Assembly: GCA_036850595.1 (NCBI GenBank)
Contig: CM072163.1
Span: 3,520,595 to 3,584,594 of the forward strand
Reading direction: 5' to 3'
DNA length: 64,000 nt
DNA from: Rhyacichthys aspro
Lineage: Eukaryota; Chordata; Actinopteri; Gobiiformes; Rhyacichthyidae
Numbering within the stretch: position 1 is the first letter of the stretch; each line of letters starts with the position of its first letter. The notes beneath the pieces were generated by a model. It was not told where the DNA came from. It was given only the letters and a program-made list of their open reading frames with translations, and searched no databases. The position numbers and the translations under genes were made by a program. Positions 12,120 to 26,333 of this stretch are shown in pieces.

Positions 12120-13020
12120 CCCGGACATCAAAGACTGTGTAATAAATGTATATCGGATTCACTGGAGATGGGGCTCTTGAATTATGGGGCGGGGGTTGAC
12201 CGGATCGCTCTCAGCTTGTAGATAATTCACTTAATATGCATTGTTCGGGCTTCTTCCCTTCATCTTCCTCATCGGTGGCCTAGTTTGAACGTAGCCGCGG
12301 CGTCGTTAGCCTCTCCGTCTCTCGTCCGATCCTTCCGCTGCGATGGGTTACCGAAATGGGTCAAGCGGTCCAGCGGAGTCTGTGTCAAATCGAATTGAAA
12401 TATGAGGGTGAAGTAGCACAAGGAGTACAATCAGTGCTGCTCCTTCAAAGGGGTATTTATGGCCGGAGCTCTCTTACACGTAAGTTTTTAGAGTCGTGTC
12501 GGTTTGCCAAGGCACGGCCATATTTTCTCTCACTCATTGTATTTATAGCTCGAGGATGGTTCAACTTTTCTTGTTTTTTTTCTCAGTGGAAAGTTCCCAG
12601 TCTTGATTAATGGCGTGTCATGTCTTATCTGTGCGGTTCAGCCACGAGCAGACGAGGCATAACAAGAAAGCATCGACTTAAATTAGCAGTAAGCATCTAA
12701 CGCTAAATGTCCTCATCGGTGGAGGTCTACGCCGATGCAGTCGCTGTCGCACCGCTACATTGGTCATCGCAGAGCTGCATCATTGGGCCCCAGCCAAGCA
12801 GGTGTCAGACCGGCCTATGGGAGCTCTAAGCATGGTCCAGCTGAGCCAATCCATCTGCTCCAAATTGACAAGCCGTGAGTGCACTGTTGGATCTCTGTAT
12901 AAATCCCCATTAGGCTCGGATGGTACCTGTCTCACTCTGTTATTGACTCCTTATTGGGCACGGGCTCCAAAACAATATCAATCTAATTTGAGCTTATGAG
13001 GACTGATATCAGCTGGGGCT
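12120..13020. other. CNE-like segment
   Basis: This is a long balanced stretch (for example 12,170-12,350 with GGGGCGGGGG and CCGCGGCGTCG, and 12,690-13,010) without repeats. An 84-codon frame from 12,356 ends without a domain, so a gene is not supported. It is a candidate regulatory cluster. Confidence 0.25.
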
Positions 13021-13579
13021 CCTAAAATGTAGACGGAGAGCGTTATGTTCAATTCTGAAGCAGGTTTTGACAGATATCGGTCCTCAGTGTCAATATACAA
13101 GTCATTCTCACAAATAGAAAGGTGGGTTGAATAAAAGTTTGTGGTGCACAGTTGAACAGAAGAACACGTCGGTCTGTTTTCAAAGAAGAAACACTTTCAG
13201 GAAGTGAATAAAACACTTCCTCAGAAACTTTACATTTATAATCTCGGGATTGCAAGAGTTTCTGTCTAAAAAGAAAGGGCAGATACTGTGAGATCAATAC
13301 CTGGTGATGGCAAGTAGTGGCCTATTATAATGTTATTTTGTTCAAACAGAGTAATGCCATTAACGGAAACCAAAAACACATCCATAAAGAACAGTTTGGT
13401 GGAAATCCTGGAGCTTGAAGATGTGTTTTACCTGCAGAGAAAAATAAATAAACAAACAAAACAATATTCACGCCATCACTTTCTTTTTCTGCTGAACTCA
13501 CAATAAATCTTGGCACAGTTATAAATTAAATGGATCATCTGACTTGCATTACACCTTGGTTTGTTCATAGACGTTGACG
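13021..13579. other. Non-coding, nothing recognised
   Basis: AT-rich sequence with no gene and no clear repeat. Confidence 0.3.
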
Positions 13580-13668
13580 TGTTTGTGCAGTGTTACCAGA
13601 GTTTCAGAACTGTAATTTACATTTTCACCACCAGATGGCACTCAAAACTACACTCTGCCTCTTTAATG
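13580..13668 (-). repeat. Fragment of interspersed element ending ...CTTTAA
   Basis: The run GTGTTACCAGAGTTTCAGAA, CACCACCAGATGGCACT, AACTACACTCTGC, CTCTTTAA resembles the 3' end of the same common fish repeat whose TTAAAGGTGCAGTGTG end lies at 9,413. Assignment is by pattern memory. Confidence 0.4.
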
Positions 13669-16600
13669 TATAAATGTAATGTTTCTGGAAATGTGCTATT
13701 ATTGTTTATCATTCCTCTCACAAATTAAATGAGACTATTTCCATCTTACTTACTTTTATTCTTGGGACATAAACTAAAACGGTGTCTTTATGCCTAAGAA
13801 ATACTGGAACTATATTGTAAAAAAGATTTTCTGAGAGTGTTTTTTTTTTAGTTTGGTTTAAAGCACTCTGCCAGGACAAAGAGTGAATATGAATGAGCCA
13901 TATTCCACTCATTACAATTAGTACTAGTCACTCTGCAGTACTTAAATGTCAATGCTAAATGGAAAATTAACAGCAGCAGCAGGGTCCATCTTGCACTGAC
14001 ATGCTTTATTGTACAATTAACTCATGAGTAAAAGCTTTACAATGGACCAAGGACAGATTAAACGGTGGTGATCTGAGTTTGTGAGAACATAGAATAAAAA
14101 AAGTTGATTAGATACAGAGCTACATCTTGAAACTTCTTAAAGTAATGCTTTTCTGATACAAATACATCTCCCAGAAGTCATTGCAGCTTTCGACGAGGGC
14201 CAGTCTCACTTGAAACGTTGATGACAGAGTGACGCAATGAGCAATAATGTTTGACCGCATCCATAATAAACACTTCCGAGTCGAACGAGGAGATGTGAGG
14301 GTTGAGCCGAAGTCAGAGATAAAATGGAGCACATTTTTACCCAGAACATGGTCGTCTTGTGAGTCTCCATCTCTTCCAGCTCTTAACTTTATGCATTTGA
14401 CATTCAACACGCAGTTTATGCATTCGTTTACATTTTACCGTTTAGTGAGTAAGCAATTTTCACTCTTAAAATGTTAAAATCTCGGTTGGTAGCAGCGAAA
14501 AGGTCAAAGGAATGTTTTTCAGAGACATTTTTCAAATCAGTTTTGGCTGATAATCAAGCTTTAATTGTAAGACTTTTGTTCTTTGGATAATATTAGATCA
14601 TCTTTAACACATCATTAAGGACAAACTAGTCGAAAGGAAAATAATGGCACAACATTAAAGATAAAAACTGATTTAATTGCTTCAAAAAACGTACATGAAT
14701 GATGCTAATTCTCGTTAAGATGTAAAAAGTAAAGGAGTTTAAGTAAAAAACCTCAACAACACTGAGGGTTTACTACGAAATGGAAGCTAATTAAGGAAAG
14801 TGGAGGAAATGTTTATGTGTTGTTGCGCTCTGGTTTGTTAGTAGCTGTGTAAAATGTCAGATTCTGACATTCAAAGGTCATCGGAGCATGTCAGCACTTC
14901 TGATTCGGGTTCAGCTGCACTGTCTCTGGATGATACCGAGCCTCTGTCCGTCAAATGTGATGTGATCTCTAACAGTGATGTCTCAACTAAAAGTTTGTTT
15001 GGCTAATTTATCTGAACAGAGAGAGTCAGGGCTGGACAGATCCATTTTCAAAAGTGATATGAAGTGTACCATAATCTCTTGGCTTTAATGTTTTGGGGTT
15101 TTTTTGCAGCAGATGCTTTTGATTTTTTGTTTTAAAGAAGGTTTTTATTCCGAACTGAAAGAAAGAATGACCACAACCTGTTAGAACATTTTATAAATCC
15201 TTCTTCCTTTGAGTGTCCCAGTTTTCTGCTTCAGTTTTAAAAATATTTGTGTGGCTGTTGTTATAAAATACTGAGGCTTTAAGAAACGCGTGATTCCTGT
15301 GGTGCTGAGTGTGAGCTGCCGTCTTTTCCCTGTCGGCTACTCACAAAGCCTTCAGGAAGTGTGGGTTTTCCCTGTGGGGAGTTACAGGCTTTTAAATGAG
15401 ATGATACAATCCTCACCTGGCTTTGACAGTATTTACAAAGTAGTGCATTTTTGCTTCTGGCTGCAGCATGAAACTTGTTTTTGCTGTCGAGGTCATCAGA
15501 ATAAAGATTAAATAAAAGCAAAGTAAGCATCCACAGAAACGTTTAATGACTTTATTCAGAGGTCAGTTACTTATGCATCTTTGTATACTGTTTTTACAAG
15601 TTCAGGGTGTTGCAATATTAACAGAAAGGCATATACTTACATAAACACCTTTCTTTCTGGTCATTTTTGTGATAATGAAGGAAATTTCTCATGCGTTGTG
15701 CCATTTAAGCAACACAGTCCACTTTCATACGGTTTTGTGGTGTTTCATAAAAAAAGGCATCCAGCTTTTTATGTGATGTATTCTGTAGATGCCTCACAAT
15801 GTCTGGAAAATATGTGGTTCATTTGTAAATGCTAATGAAATGTTTTCATGTAGAAAACAAAATTAACTATGTGCTATTAGTTTGTAAAGACTACTTCAAC
15901 AGAGCTAATAATTACAGCCATATCTGCACATTATATATTTTTAAAAGTTGTGATAATTATAATGAATACAAAAATACTCATTAATCAAACTATTTTTTTC
16001 TTTTCTTGGATGCCTTAACTGCTTTGGTAACTCAAACTTTTCTCTGTTCCTTCAGAGAGCGGCTGACAGCTGGTGATATTTACATACTAATACACGAAGA
16101 ATTGTTTTCCTGCAAAATGCTAAACATCTCCACGGCTTTAATGAGAAACTGTCAACGCTGACACATTTGTAAGGCTTCGTTTGACACAAGCGTTTTATAA
16201 GACAAGGGTTTACTGCAACAATAAATGTAGAAGTGAGAAACAGGAAGTGCTTGAGCAATTCTACAAAAGTAAGAACAAGCGCTGTTCTAGGTAAGGCTAT
16301 TATTTTAAGAAATGTCCTGTTAGTTTGTAAAAATAAGACTTGATGATTGTTTTCTTTAAAAAATAGACTCACAAGACTCAAATGTCCATAGTATATTTAT
16401 TTGTAGAAAGGAAATGACAGGTCTCGAGGCAAAAAGCACATTTTTGGGCATTTTCAAATCATTTTAGGATCAAAAAATACTACAAAGTCTGAATGAATGA
16501 ATCCTTTATTTTAAACATATTATAATTTCACAAAAAAACTGAAAATAAATACTTTTAAGTGCATTATAAGTTGCTCACTAAGTTCAAATTTTAAAGCAAG

Positions 16601-17810
16601 TGTAATATTTAAAAAGGAGCAGGTAGAGACAGTGCCTTTTACAACAATGATTTCAATGCGATCCCTGAATTAACCTTAAAAACCAATCTTATAAAAGAGG
16701 CCGATAGCAGCTGCACAGATTTTTTAAAGGTTTTTACCCCATTTTTCCACAAAAAACATTTAATATCTCTGAACTCTGCAACGTCTTATTTTGAAGTTCT
16801 GCTTAAAATGTTCATGCAAAGGCTTATTTCCCAGCATATTGATTTTATATTAATGCATTTTACAGCTGACTCGGCTGAACTAGTATCTAATTCACTGGAT
16901 GAAAGCTCTCGGTACAACGTATGGACCACGTGACGATAACAGGGTTTAGATAAGAGCAGTTATAGTCTATTGTTCCAGGAGTCTTTATCTTACGTGTGCA
17001 CACCTCATTGAGGAGCCATTTTAAACCCCTGAATCCTGTTGTTATCACACACAAAGGTATCATTAGCCTCAAATCACTATCAACATACGTTTGGGATTGG
17101 TTTGATAACACTGTTTACTGCTTTAACGTACACAGTAGTTTTAACAGAGTCTATCGGCAGCCCTTATATTTAGCGTTATGGTCAAGATCACACTCTGGTC
17201 TTGTTTGCATCCATGTTTCCTTCACTTTCATCCTCTCCTTGTGTCTTTGTCCTTGAGATGAGACAGGAGAAGGTAAAGGAGAGATAAGTGGACGTCCAGC
17301 AAAACCTCAAAAACCTCCAAACATAAGAGACGCCTGTTGTTTGTCTCAGTCTCAGACAAATAAATCACATTAGTCTTCATCTAAAATTCCTAAATCCTTA
17401 TTTTTAGAGTAGCCACGTAACTGATGAAAACCTTCTCCGTTTGTGTTTGTCTTGTGGGTGACATCAAGTCTATTAAACAGTGATTGTGGCCGTAAAACAA
17501 GTCCAGAGGTATTACGCAGCATTTACAGCCACTGGGTCCCTGTACAGCGGTCTCTCTCTGGCCTCACACCCTTCACTGAGCCACTTTGATGCTAATAAAA
17601 TCGGATTGGACATTTTGCAGCTGTGTAAATCTCTCAAAGACTCGTGCGACTGCATCAAAGGTCCACATTTGTTTGTGGTGTTTGTGTTTAATGTATATAG
17701 ATATCCTATGATACAGTCGCTCCATTATTCGCTCGATCGATGCGTCGTTAACGATAGCGGCTCGCGGCGCTCGGAGCCCAGCCATTAGTCATCAACTCAA
17801 CCGTGAACGA
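13669..17810. other. Non-coding AT-rich stretch
   Basis: No coding region is supported. Some balanced patches (16,890-17,110 and 17,560-17,800) may be CNEs. No tandem repeat or transposon end is recognised. Confidence 0.25.
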
Positions 17811-18330
17811 GTGAGGATGTTATAAAATTAGAAACATTTACATGGGATGATTGACAATGCCATTGTGCATGTTTGTCTGTGCTGCATATTTATGCAAATT
17901 ACCATTATCTGACTGCACCCTCGATCCATTACCACCAATGAAGCAGCCGGGGCTCATTACAGTGTGGTGCAGCCCCATCCAGCATTTACTGCAAATTATA
18001 TGACTCCATTTTTCTCCCGCGCCGCTGTGACCCGAAGGTGATCTCTATAAATGCATGTATGGTCACATTTGATTGGAAATATTGATTGAGCTCTTATTGT
18101 TGCTGCATAACATAACGACTGTGCATGAAGTGCATTGTTGGAGGCTTATCGCGCTGAACAAAAGGAGAACTGGTGGGAAATCCATAAAGGTTTGTTTTTC
18201 CACGAGTGTCGAGCATCAGGCCGGCCGGCTGATTAATCATTACAGATCGATATCTTTGAGTTCAGCGCGCAGTTTTCTCGTCTTCCTCGGTCATTTGTCA
18301 TTGTTTTTATCCTGATGGTGGCGGCGCCTC
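17811..18330. promoter_or_regulatory. CNE-like segment with octamer motif
   Basis: Balanced, repeat-free sequence containing a consensus POU octamer ATGCAAAT at 17,892-17,899. Nearby are CATTACCACCAATG, several ATTA cores and a second AT-rich POU-like TGCAAATTA near 17,990. No coding frame. The look is typical of vertebrate developmental enhancers, but conservation has not been tested. Confidence 0.3.
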
Positions 18331-21300
18331 GGGCGACTGACACGGACTGTGTTCACTCTGGAGCAAACAGCTGATGTTGGAGGCTCTGAAATACTGTGCG
18401 TTGGAGGATGCAAATCTAGACATAACAAGCTTTAGTTGACTTCTAAATAAATGGGTAAATGGCTGGTTTGTCTGTTTATAAAATGCATACAATAAGGAGT
18501 AATAACTGACTGACTGCCCTGTATTTAATGTCCTCTGTTGATGTTTTTGGTTGATTCCATACTGGCTTTCTCGTAGTGTGCATAGTGTCTTCTTAATCAA
18601 AAAACAAGCAGCAAAGTCAGATTGTATGTCCCTTTCCCCAGGATTCTCTGGAGTGCTTCTATATGTACCAGAAAATGGGCAATCCACAAAGGCAAAGAGA
18701 AAACATACTCCCAGAGACAAAGAAATCAAACCTTGAAACTGAATGATTCTTGCTGTAAATCTTTTAATGCACTCTACAGTTTTATTTTTATCAAACTAAA
18801 GATTATATGTGTCACGGCGCTGAGTGGATTTTATGGAACAGTTCTCTGTGGTCAACAAAACACAGCCATCTTTAATCCAACATGTTCCAACAAAACATAC
18901 ACACGAGAAGATTTTTATAAAGATTTTATAACTTTTATGTTCATCTATTTGTTCAAAGTTTACATCCTTTAAGTCGTTTTCTAAGGGATTTTATCAACAA
19001 ACTGCAGTCAGGTATCAGTAACGACATAACACCTTATAATCTCAGCCTGAAGGGAGAGTATTATTGTTATTATTGCCCTTTTAATGCACAAATCATGCTG
19101 TTTACATGTCAGATTATAGCTCCCAGCTTTTCTGACACGAAGCCCATTTTTTCATCTATTTTGTGACTCCGAAACCGAGTGAAACTTTGAGAAAAACATG
19201 TTTGATTTAGCGTCTTCCAGTCTGATCTGGCTGTTTCTCATTTCTGATCTATTAAACCACATTAATCTCATTGGCTTCGTGTTCTTGTTGATGAGTAATA
19301 ATCCTGTGATTGGCTTGGATTTACCGAGAAACTTTTGAGTCCCTGTGGGTGTCCTGCCTCACGTCTGTCTCTGCACCACCTCCTGTTTCCCTGCCGTGCA
19401 GTTTGGCATCGCAGGTTTTCCACTGATTACTCCCTCAACTTTTTCTCAAGTTCGTCTGTGTCTACACCGTCAACTCCTTAGAAACAGAGTTGTGCTTTGA
19501 GAAAACTAGTACTTTTGTAGGAACAAGATGTTTCGGTCCCTTGGATGAGAGATGTCCTCGACTCAACCTTTAATGACCAGAGTTCTAGTTGCATTTTTAT
19601 GTTTTTTCCCAAGTTGACGATCTTTAAATACATGTTCTTTGTCTTTTTAAAGGTCTTAGTTTACGTACTCATTGAAGTCTCATCATTTACAATCAGTTTT
19701 TAAGTGTATTTCTTCACATCTTGTGGAGAGTTAAATAAAACTTATTATTTTATCCTTAATAAACATTCTTAAGTCCTTCTCCAAACACTAATCCCTTCTT
19801 GAGTTTGGCCTTGATATAAGAGCGCACTCACAGTTGATTTGTGCCGTTTCCCTGAGAAAGATTTCAGTTGTTGGGGCAAATAAACAAAGTAAGTGTCCGC
19901 ATTGATTACAGGATATATAAATGCTTGTGTGTGAAATGATCGGGCCACTTCTTCTGTGCTTTAAGGTGGAAAACATGAAAGTACAGGGTGACATTCAGTA
20001 CGATCACAGGCAGAACCTACTCAGATGATGCTCGTAGATGGATTAAACCCCTCGGATTTCTCATTTTGTCGGAGTTTACTCGAACGAGAGAGAATCTAAC
20101 TTCTGACTCTGTTCAGACTGATGCTGCATTCACGTCGCCTTGGTATTTAACAGCATTAAACCTTTATTAAAAAGAGAAAAAAAGCAGCTAATTTACTCAT
20201 CGATTCTTTTAGAAATATTTAAGGTAACAGTGCATAACCACAAATAACTCAAGTGAGTATTGCTTTAACCATTCTTAATCTTTTTTCATCAGTTTTCGTG
20301 GTTAGTCTGATTGGTGACAGGTGTTAGTCTGATTTAGATCAATTCAAATGACTTTAAAACACGAGTTTTAATCCGATTAAAACAATAATTTGATTTCTAC
20401 TTTCATTTAAATGTTAATCATGCAGCCGAAGACTAGATGTTTTTAGTACACTGTATTATGATGATAAAGTATAGGCCACGTAACATAAATCAAATACTTT
20501 AAAGCACATACAAATGAACAAAATATAATTCAAGTTTGGTCTGCTATCCTGCTTCTTGCACAGATCCAGGGGAAGGAGAAAATGAGCGCGGGGCTTCAGG
20601 GGGAGGGCAGGAGGCGTGTAGTTTTCAGGAGAAAGAGGGGGTGGTGACACCATTTAAGACACACATCATTAAGCCACCAATGAGGCAGCGATCCCGGGGC
20701 TTTTGGGAATCTCTCTCGCAGCATAAATTCCTCTCTCTTTTCTCTTCCTCACAATGAATGCAGTCCTCAGTGTCCGTCCTGTTGCATCTAGAGCTAATGA
20801 TTCACGGTGAAAAGATGCAGCACTTGGCATTTGTCAGACATCACGGCGATCAATGAACAGACTGAACTCTCAATATGTATCAGAGTGAGTTGAAATGTTT
20901 AGCTTGTGTTTGTCATATCACTGTTAATCCTCTTTGTATGATCTCCACAACCGTCTGGTCTTGGGCTTTAATACTTTATGATTGAGGCAGTCTTCTTATC
21001 TCCTGATGGCAGTTTGTTTTCTTGCGCTAATGTAATAGATGAGGAAAAGAAAAGGTTAAAAGGCTTTTGTTTTGGTAAGATAACGCATAATCCATTCATT
21101 ATCGGAGGAATGAGATTTGTTATTCAGAGATAACTCGATGATTAGCTCGAGATTTCCAGATAACTGGCAGCTAATGGGATAGAAAACAAAGAAATTACAG
21201 ATAAACATGAAGCAAACACAGCAGCATCACTTTGTTTTGTTGCTTTGAATAACTTTGTGATCATCGTTGGGTTTCTGTATAGGATAATGCTGTATTATCA

Positions 21301-21866
21301 TAGAAGCCTGATGTGAATAGAGTTATCATCTATATTTAATGCCTGGTGCGAAAGAAATCTCTCCTCAAACTGAATCTGTAATGTTGTATTTGGATTGAAT
21401 AATGTCAAGAAATAAGCAGAAAGTGTTTCAGAAATAAAAAAAAGGGAGAATAATGTCATAAATGTCCCTTTTTTGCCATCATTTCTCTGTTCAGCATCAT
21501 GTAATACAGAGAATACAGAGAATAAGAGAAATGATGATGCCACTAATCTTGACTTCTTGAACAAAGAAACTGATGTGGCGTCATATTTATAACGTAAATA
21601 CTATTGCAGCAGTCATTTCTCACGAGGAAACTACAGCAATCAGCCGTTCTTTTTTCTGTTCTGTTCTTTACGATGAGTCAGTCTGGTCTCTGTGGAGTCA
21701 AGTTGGATTTCCAGGAGTTAAATCCGGACGCAATTGGATAAACTTACAAACAATTAGAGAAACAAAGCACGTGGCAAAAGCAGAAACAAAATGGGACTGT
21801 ATCCAGACGTTCCAAATGAGCCTCTGTTTGTGTTATTCCTAGTAGACTTGTCATTTTTGTGTATAT
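18331..21866. other. Non-coding stretch with CNE-like patches
   Basis: No gene is supported; the longest frame (140 codons, minus, 18,307-18,729) lacks any motif. The patches 20,570-20,870 and 21,040-21,200 are balanced, the latter with repeated GATAAC and GATTAGCTCGAG motifs, and look CNE-like. Confidence 0.25.
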
Positions 21867-24800
21867 TTTATCAATCAATCAACCCTTTTCTGTGTTTTAG
21901 TCTTTATTTTTTCCGTCCTAGCCATGTGATTATTATTGATAAGTGTATCTGCTTCACGTCCAACACCCCTGAAACTGATAAGAGTCCAAAAATGTATTTA
22001 TTTTTATTATTTTATTTATTTATTTGGATGGGACAGTGCATATTAATGAACGTAAAATGCATGTTGTCGCAAATACACTTGATTTAGCACAATGCTAATT
22101 TCAGACATAGACAATCAGACATAGAAAAAACAAACAAACATGAATAATTGCGTCTTTATCCCCATTTGCCTCCTTAACAGAACGTGTCATCGTGTTTGGA
22201 GACTGCTGCTCAGTTTGGTGTTGTCCCAGATCAGATAAAGGTCCATAAAGATTGTTTGAAAAGTTCTCTGTGCGACTCAGTTTTGTTTCTTCTCAGATAA
22301 ATGTGCTCGTCCTGCCTCCACAGACCCAACCCTTTCACCCTCGCTCTCTGTGGGTCGGCTGCTGCAGACGGTCTCTGACCCCTGCACTGTGTTATCTTCT
22401 CTTATGAAATATGAAATCATTTGGGAGTAAACTTTGGCAAATGATGGCGGCTCCTCAAAATGTAGACCTGGGCTCCAACGGCTGACCTGACGCCCTCTAT
22501 CTTCTCTGAAGTCGACTCTTGCTGCAGTTCATCGTCTCGAGTCAAAAAACAAAAGACGGATTTGTTGACTTGTTCGTGTTTGTTGAGATGTTTTTAAGAT
22601 GGTGCCATTTAAATAAAGATACAATGAATTAAAGTCAAAAGATTCACACAGATAAAGTTAACTTTTCAGAACAACTATAAACCTATTTTGCCTATTTTTC
22701 TTTTAGTATTTTTTAGGAAAAACTTATCTTATATACATAACATTTTAAATATATATGCATGATTTTGACATTTCCAGAAAGAAAACAAACTTTTTTAGGC
22801 TAAAACTATCAGAAACCATTTAAATTAATCCAGATCTTATAACATGCATGCAAGTTATTTTTGTCTGACATCAGTTCAGATCTTTTTAATCAGTTCTAGA
22901 GTAAAATTAATCTGATATTGTTCCAAACCAGACCTTACTGTGGCGGATTTGATGTATATATCAGGGTTTATCTAGAATTTTGTGTTAGCTCATTGTTTTT
23001 GGTCAGTTTATGGGAAAAAACTTAAGGTAAGGTGAGATTATAACAATATATACAAACTTTTCTTGCTTTATATTTTCATTTTTATCATTATTGTCCGTCT
23101 ACTGTCTTAGGAAAGGCTCAAAAAGAAACAAATGAAACTTTGAGCTGGGAATATGACATTTTCCAGTCATGGGGAAATACTGGAAATGGAAAATAGTCAT
23201 AAAATTTTCTGAAGACTGGGTTGTTTAATATCCATTTATTACAATAAAGCCATGTAGGCTATAATTCTAACTAAGCCTTTCCCAGAGTTCCTTGTAGCTG
23301 TGTTTCCAGCTCTGTGCTTTGCTGAGCTGGTCGTTTCAGAAGCGTGAAATCCCAGATAAAGACTGCTGTAAAAAGCTCCACTTGCTTCATGTGAGAGCAG
23401 TAGAAAATATGCTTGCGCTGCTGGGTCTTGAGCCTAATGTGTTCAGCTCCTTTAAGCCTCCTCAACTGACCGTTATATTACAGCCATGTAGCCTCCGCGC
23501 TCTGATGTCAGATGTCTTCAGGGCTATTCTTGTTTACTTCTTGTCCAGCAGCCATTATTTACAAGGTATACTCAGATGTCAGCCAAGGTTTTTATAAATT
23601 GTCACTACCATCTATAGATATACGGTTATGCCTCTGTTTTAGAGCCAGAATGCTAAGAATATAAGGGTATAATGATGGGATTTTGTTTATTTAAAGATTA
23701 AAAAAATGGAGCCACACAAATATAAAGGAGAACATGTAAAGAAAAGATCTTAGAGCTCCATTAGACGCCCAAAACTACAGCTTAAAATGCCATTGTTAGG
23801 GTCAGATTTGTTTTCTCAGGAGTTCTATCATGTTGCTTCAGGGTGGATACTGAACTTATCTCACCCAGACAGTGTCTCATCGGCTGAGAACCAATAAGCC
23901 TCGGGTCACAGATAAATACAACAACAAACAGATATTTTGTGTGCATTTCGTGAACACAATCCACATTCTTTTCTCACAGTTGATCACCTGCTGGCGATAA
24001 TAACGGATAACATCTGGAAGGGTTTAATGTATGTCGTTGTGGAGGGTTGATGGCATCTTGAATAAATATTTTAGTATATATAAGAGCACAGTAAGCCTCA
24101 TGTAAATACAGAGAGTTGTCCTGTGGTTGCTGCATCATTCCCTGCTTTAACATGAGTTTCCCATTTCCACAAAGCTCATGACATGAATAAATGCAGCTCT
24201 CATCTAGAACTTTGATGCACAGGTCGAGAAAAAGGCTGGAGGTGATTTTCAACACAATCAAGGGCTATCTTTTTAAGTAGTATTTAAGTATAAAGACAAG
24301 TTTTCTTTGCTCTTTGTTGATTACGTCTATGACCAATTAAATGAAGTCATCCACAGCAGGATTTGAAAGAAGAATACCTTCTTGGTAAGATTGTTGATCA
24401 TAATCACCCATAATAAAGCAACTTTTGGAACCAATGTGAGAACCAATTTTCTCATTTACCTTTAATTAGACACAAAGGCATTTAGTCTTTCTGTTGTTTA
24501 TGAGTCAAATCCTTAGACTTGTTGTAGTTAAACCATTGCAACAGAGTAGACCAGGCTGTAGAGTGTATGCAAAATAAAATAGTTATAAAAATACAGAGGA
24601 CACTGGTGAATCTTTGTCCTATTGCCACCAAAAGCCCCAGTTTAAGCCCTTCTGCAGGTGAATCTTATGCTGTCGAGGATATACAGACTGACAAAGAGTC
24701 ATTTGATCTAAATTATCCAATGTAATCAGAACAAAATCTCCCCTGTCTTTCACAATAGGGGAAGGATAAGATGGAGAAAAGGTTGAATTTGCAGTTAAAT

Positions 24801-25864
24801 CCATAAAAAAACATCTACATATTCCCGATGCGATTTCCGTCGAGCTCGTTTAACCGTGCAAAGTGTTTTTATTGACTCATCAAAGGCATTTTCGACACTG
24901 TGTGAGAAAGCCATTAGTCTGGTCAACAATGGCAGTCTGTACGGAAGCTGAGGGCTGAATAAGAATGAGTGAGTGAGCGCCAGCTGAGCAGCCGGGGGTG
25001 TAGGACCTCATTTGGAGAGCAAACCGTTGGACGTCCCATTCCTGCCAGGACTCGGCACTCGTGTGAAGCGGCGTCTGCGAGTGTCCGGCCCCGAAACCCC
25101 AAAGGCACGGACCCAGTTCCAACAGAAATGATGACTTTGGCCCCGAAGCAAACACAGAGTCCGACGAAGACTCAGAGCTGTGCTGAACAAGAGAAAGGAA
25201 ACGGACGGGAGTTGAGGGAATGATTAAAAAAGCTTTGACAAAAACAGTAGATGGGAAAATGGAAATATATATGGTATATTTTGGTTGAATCACATATTAT
25301 ATCTTAACAAAATCTGATAAAAACACAAATTATACTCCCATCATTCAACAACTGGTGTACACACTTTATTATTTAAATGCTGTTTGAACTGATAAGGCTC
25401 AAATGGACGTTCATATGCCTTTTAAAATGTTGTTTATATTAGTGCTGGCTGTAGATTTTGGTTTGAAATACAAAGCTTAGACGATAGGAGGTTCATAAAA
25501 GCACCATGATGACTTTCCACTGACATATGGAGGCCATATTTAATCCAGCATCTTATTAACAAGTCCCTCCACTTCATCCTTCGTTCCTTTAATCAGATTC
25601 GCTAGATTTAGAAAACTGAAAAGATGATATTTGCATCAGTCAAACAGGCTCTTAACTTCACTTTGACTTGTAATTAAACTTCGTGTATGCAGAGGACCAT
25701 ATGTTTAATGAATGAGAGGAGTACATAAAGCACGTTTAGAGGTTGTTGTGCAGTTATGTCACTTTTCATTCTGCACAGAGAAGAAAAACTGTACTCAGGT
25801 TTGATCAAATAAAAATGAAAGTGAGAAGATATAGTAAAATTTTATCAGATGAATAATATAACGC

Positions 25865-26333
25865 TTATTGTAACAAGAATCATCTGTGAAAAAATGAGAC
25901 CTTAAGACGTGATCTAGTCTTTATAATTAATGATTTTAATAGATGAGAATGATCAGTCCACAGCAGGATTTTGTCCAATCACAGCTCACTTCAGGTAAAA
26001 AGGAGCGCTCCCATTGGTCGACACTGATGTCAACAACGAAGGAACAAGGAAATAAACCAAGGAAAGGGTTATTCTGTTGAAAATATGTCTTATTTTACAG
26101 CAAAAATAGTCCTAAAAAGATAAAAAATAGAGTTAGAAATGTTTTGTTTAACGAGAAAGAGCTAATTACAGGATCACTACAGTCTACAATGGTGAACATA
26201 TCAGTATTTTGTGGTAAAAACTGGTTCAGTTTGACCTTTTCTTAAATAAAAGAATCAGGAAAGGTTACTCCGCTGCTGTTGGACGAGAGTGGAGTCTGAG
26301 ACCGGGACAAAATAACGGGTACTGCAGCTTTAA
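25865..26333 (+). repeat. TTAAAG-family MITE-like copy A1
   Basis: It shares TTATTGTAACAAGAATCATC, ATGAGACCTTAAGACGTGAT and AAAAAGGAGCGCTCCCATTG with the copy at 29,031, and the central and terminal parts with the 11 kb and 43.7 kb copies (GAGAGTGGAGTCTGAGACCGGGAC). It ends GCAGCTTTAA, the inverted form of the TTAAAG terminus. Confidence 0.7.

Noticed and set aside
12356..12610. 84-codon plus frame with a GTAAGT donor-like site at about 12,480
   Set aside because: No known domain and no partner exon with compatible phase found; the surrounding block looks like non-coding conserved-type DNA.
18307..18729. 140-codon minus frame
   Set aside because: No recognisable domain and low-complexity composition; expected by chance over 64 kb.
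24880..25293. 137-codon minus frame also present at 59,421-59,834
   Set aside because: Its preservation only reflects the duplicated segment. It has no domain motif, and equally long frames exist on the opposite strand.
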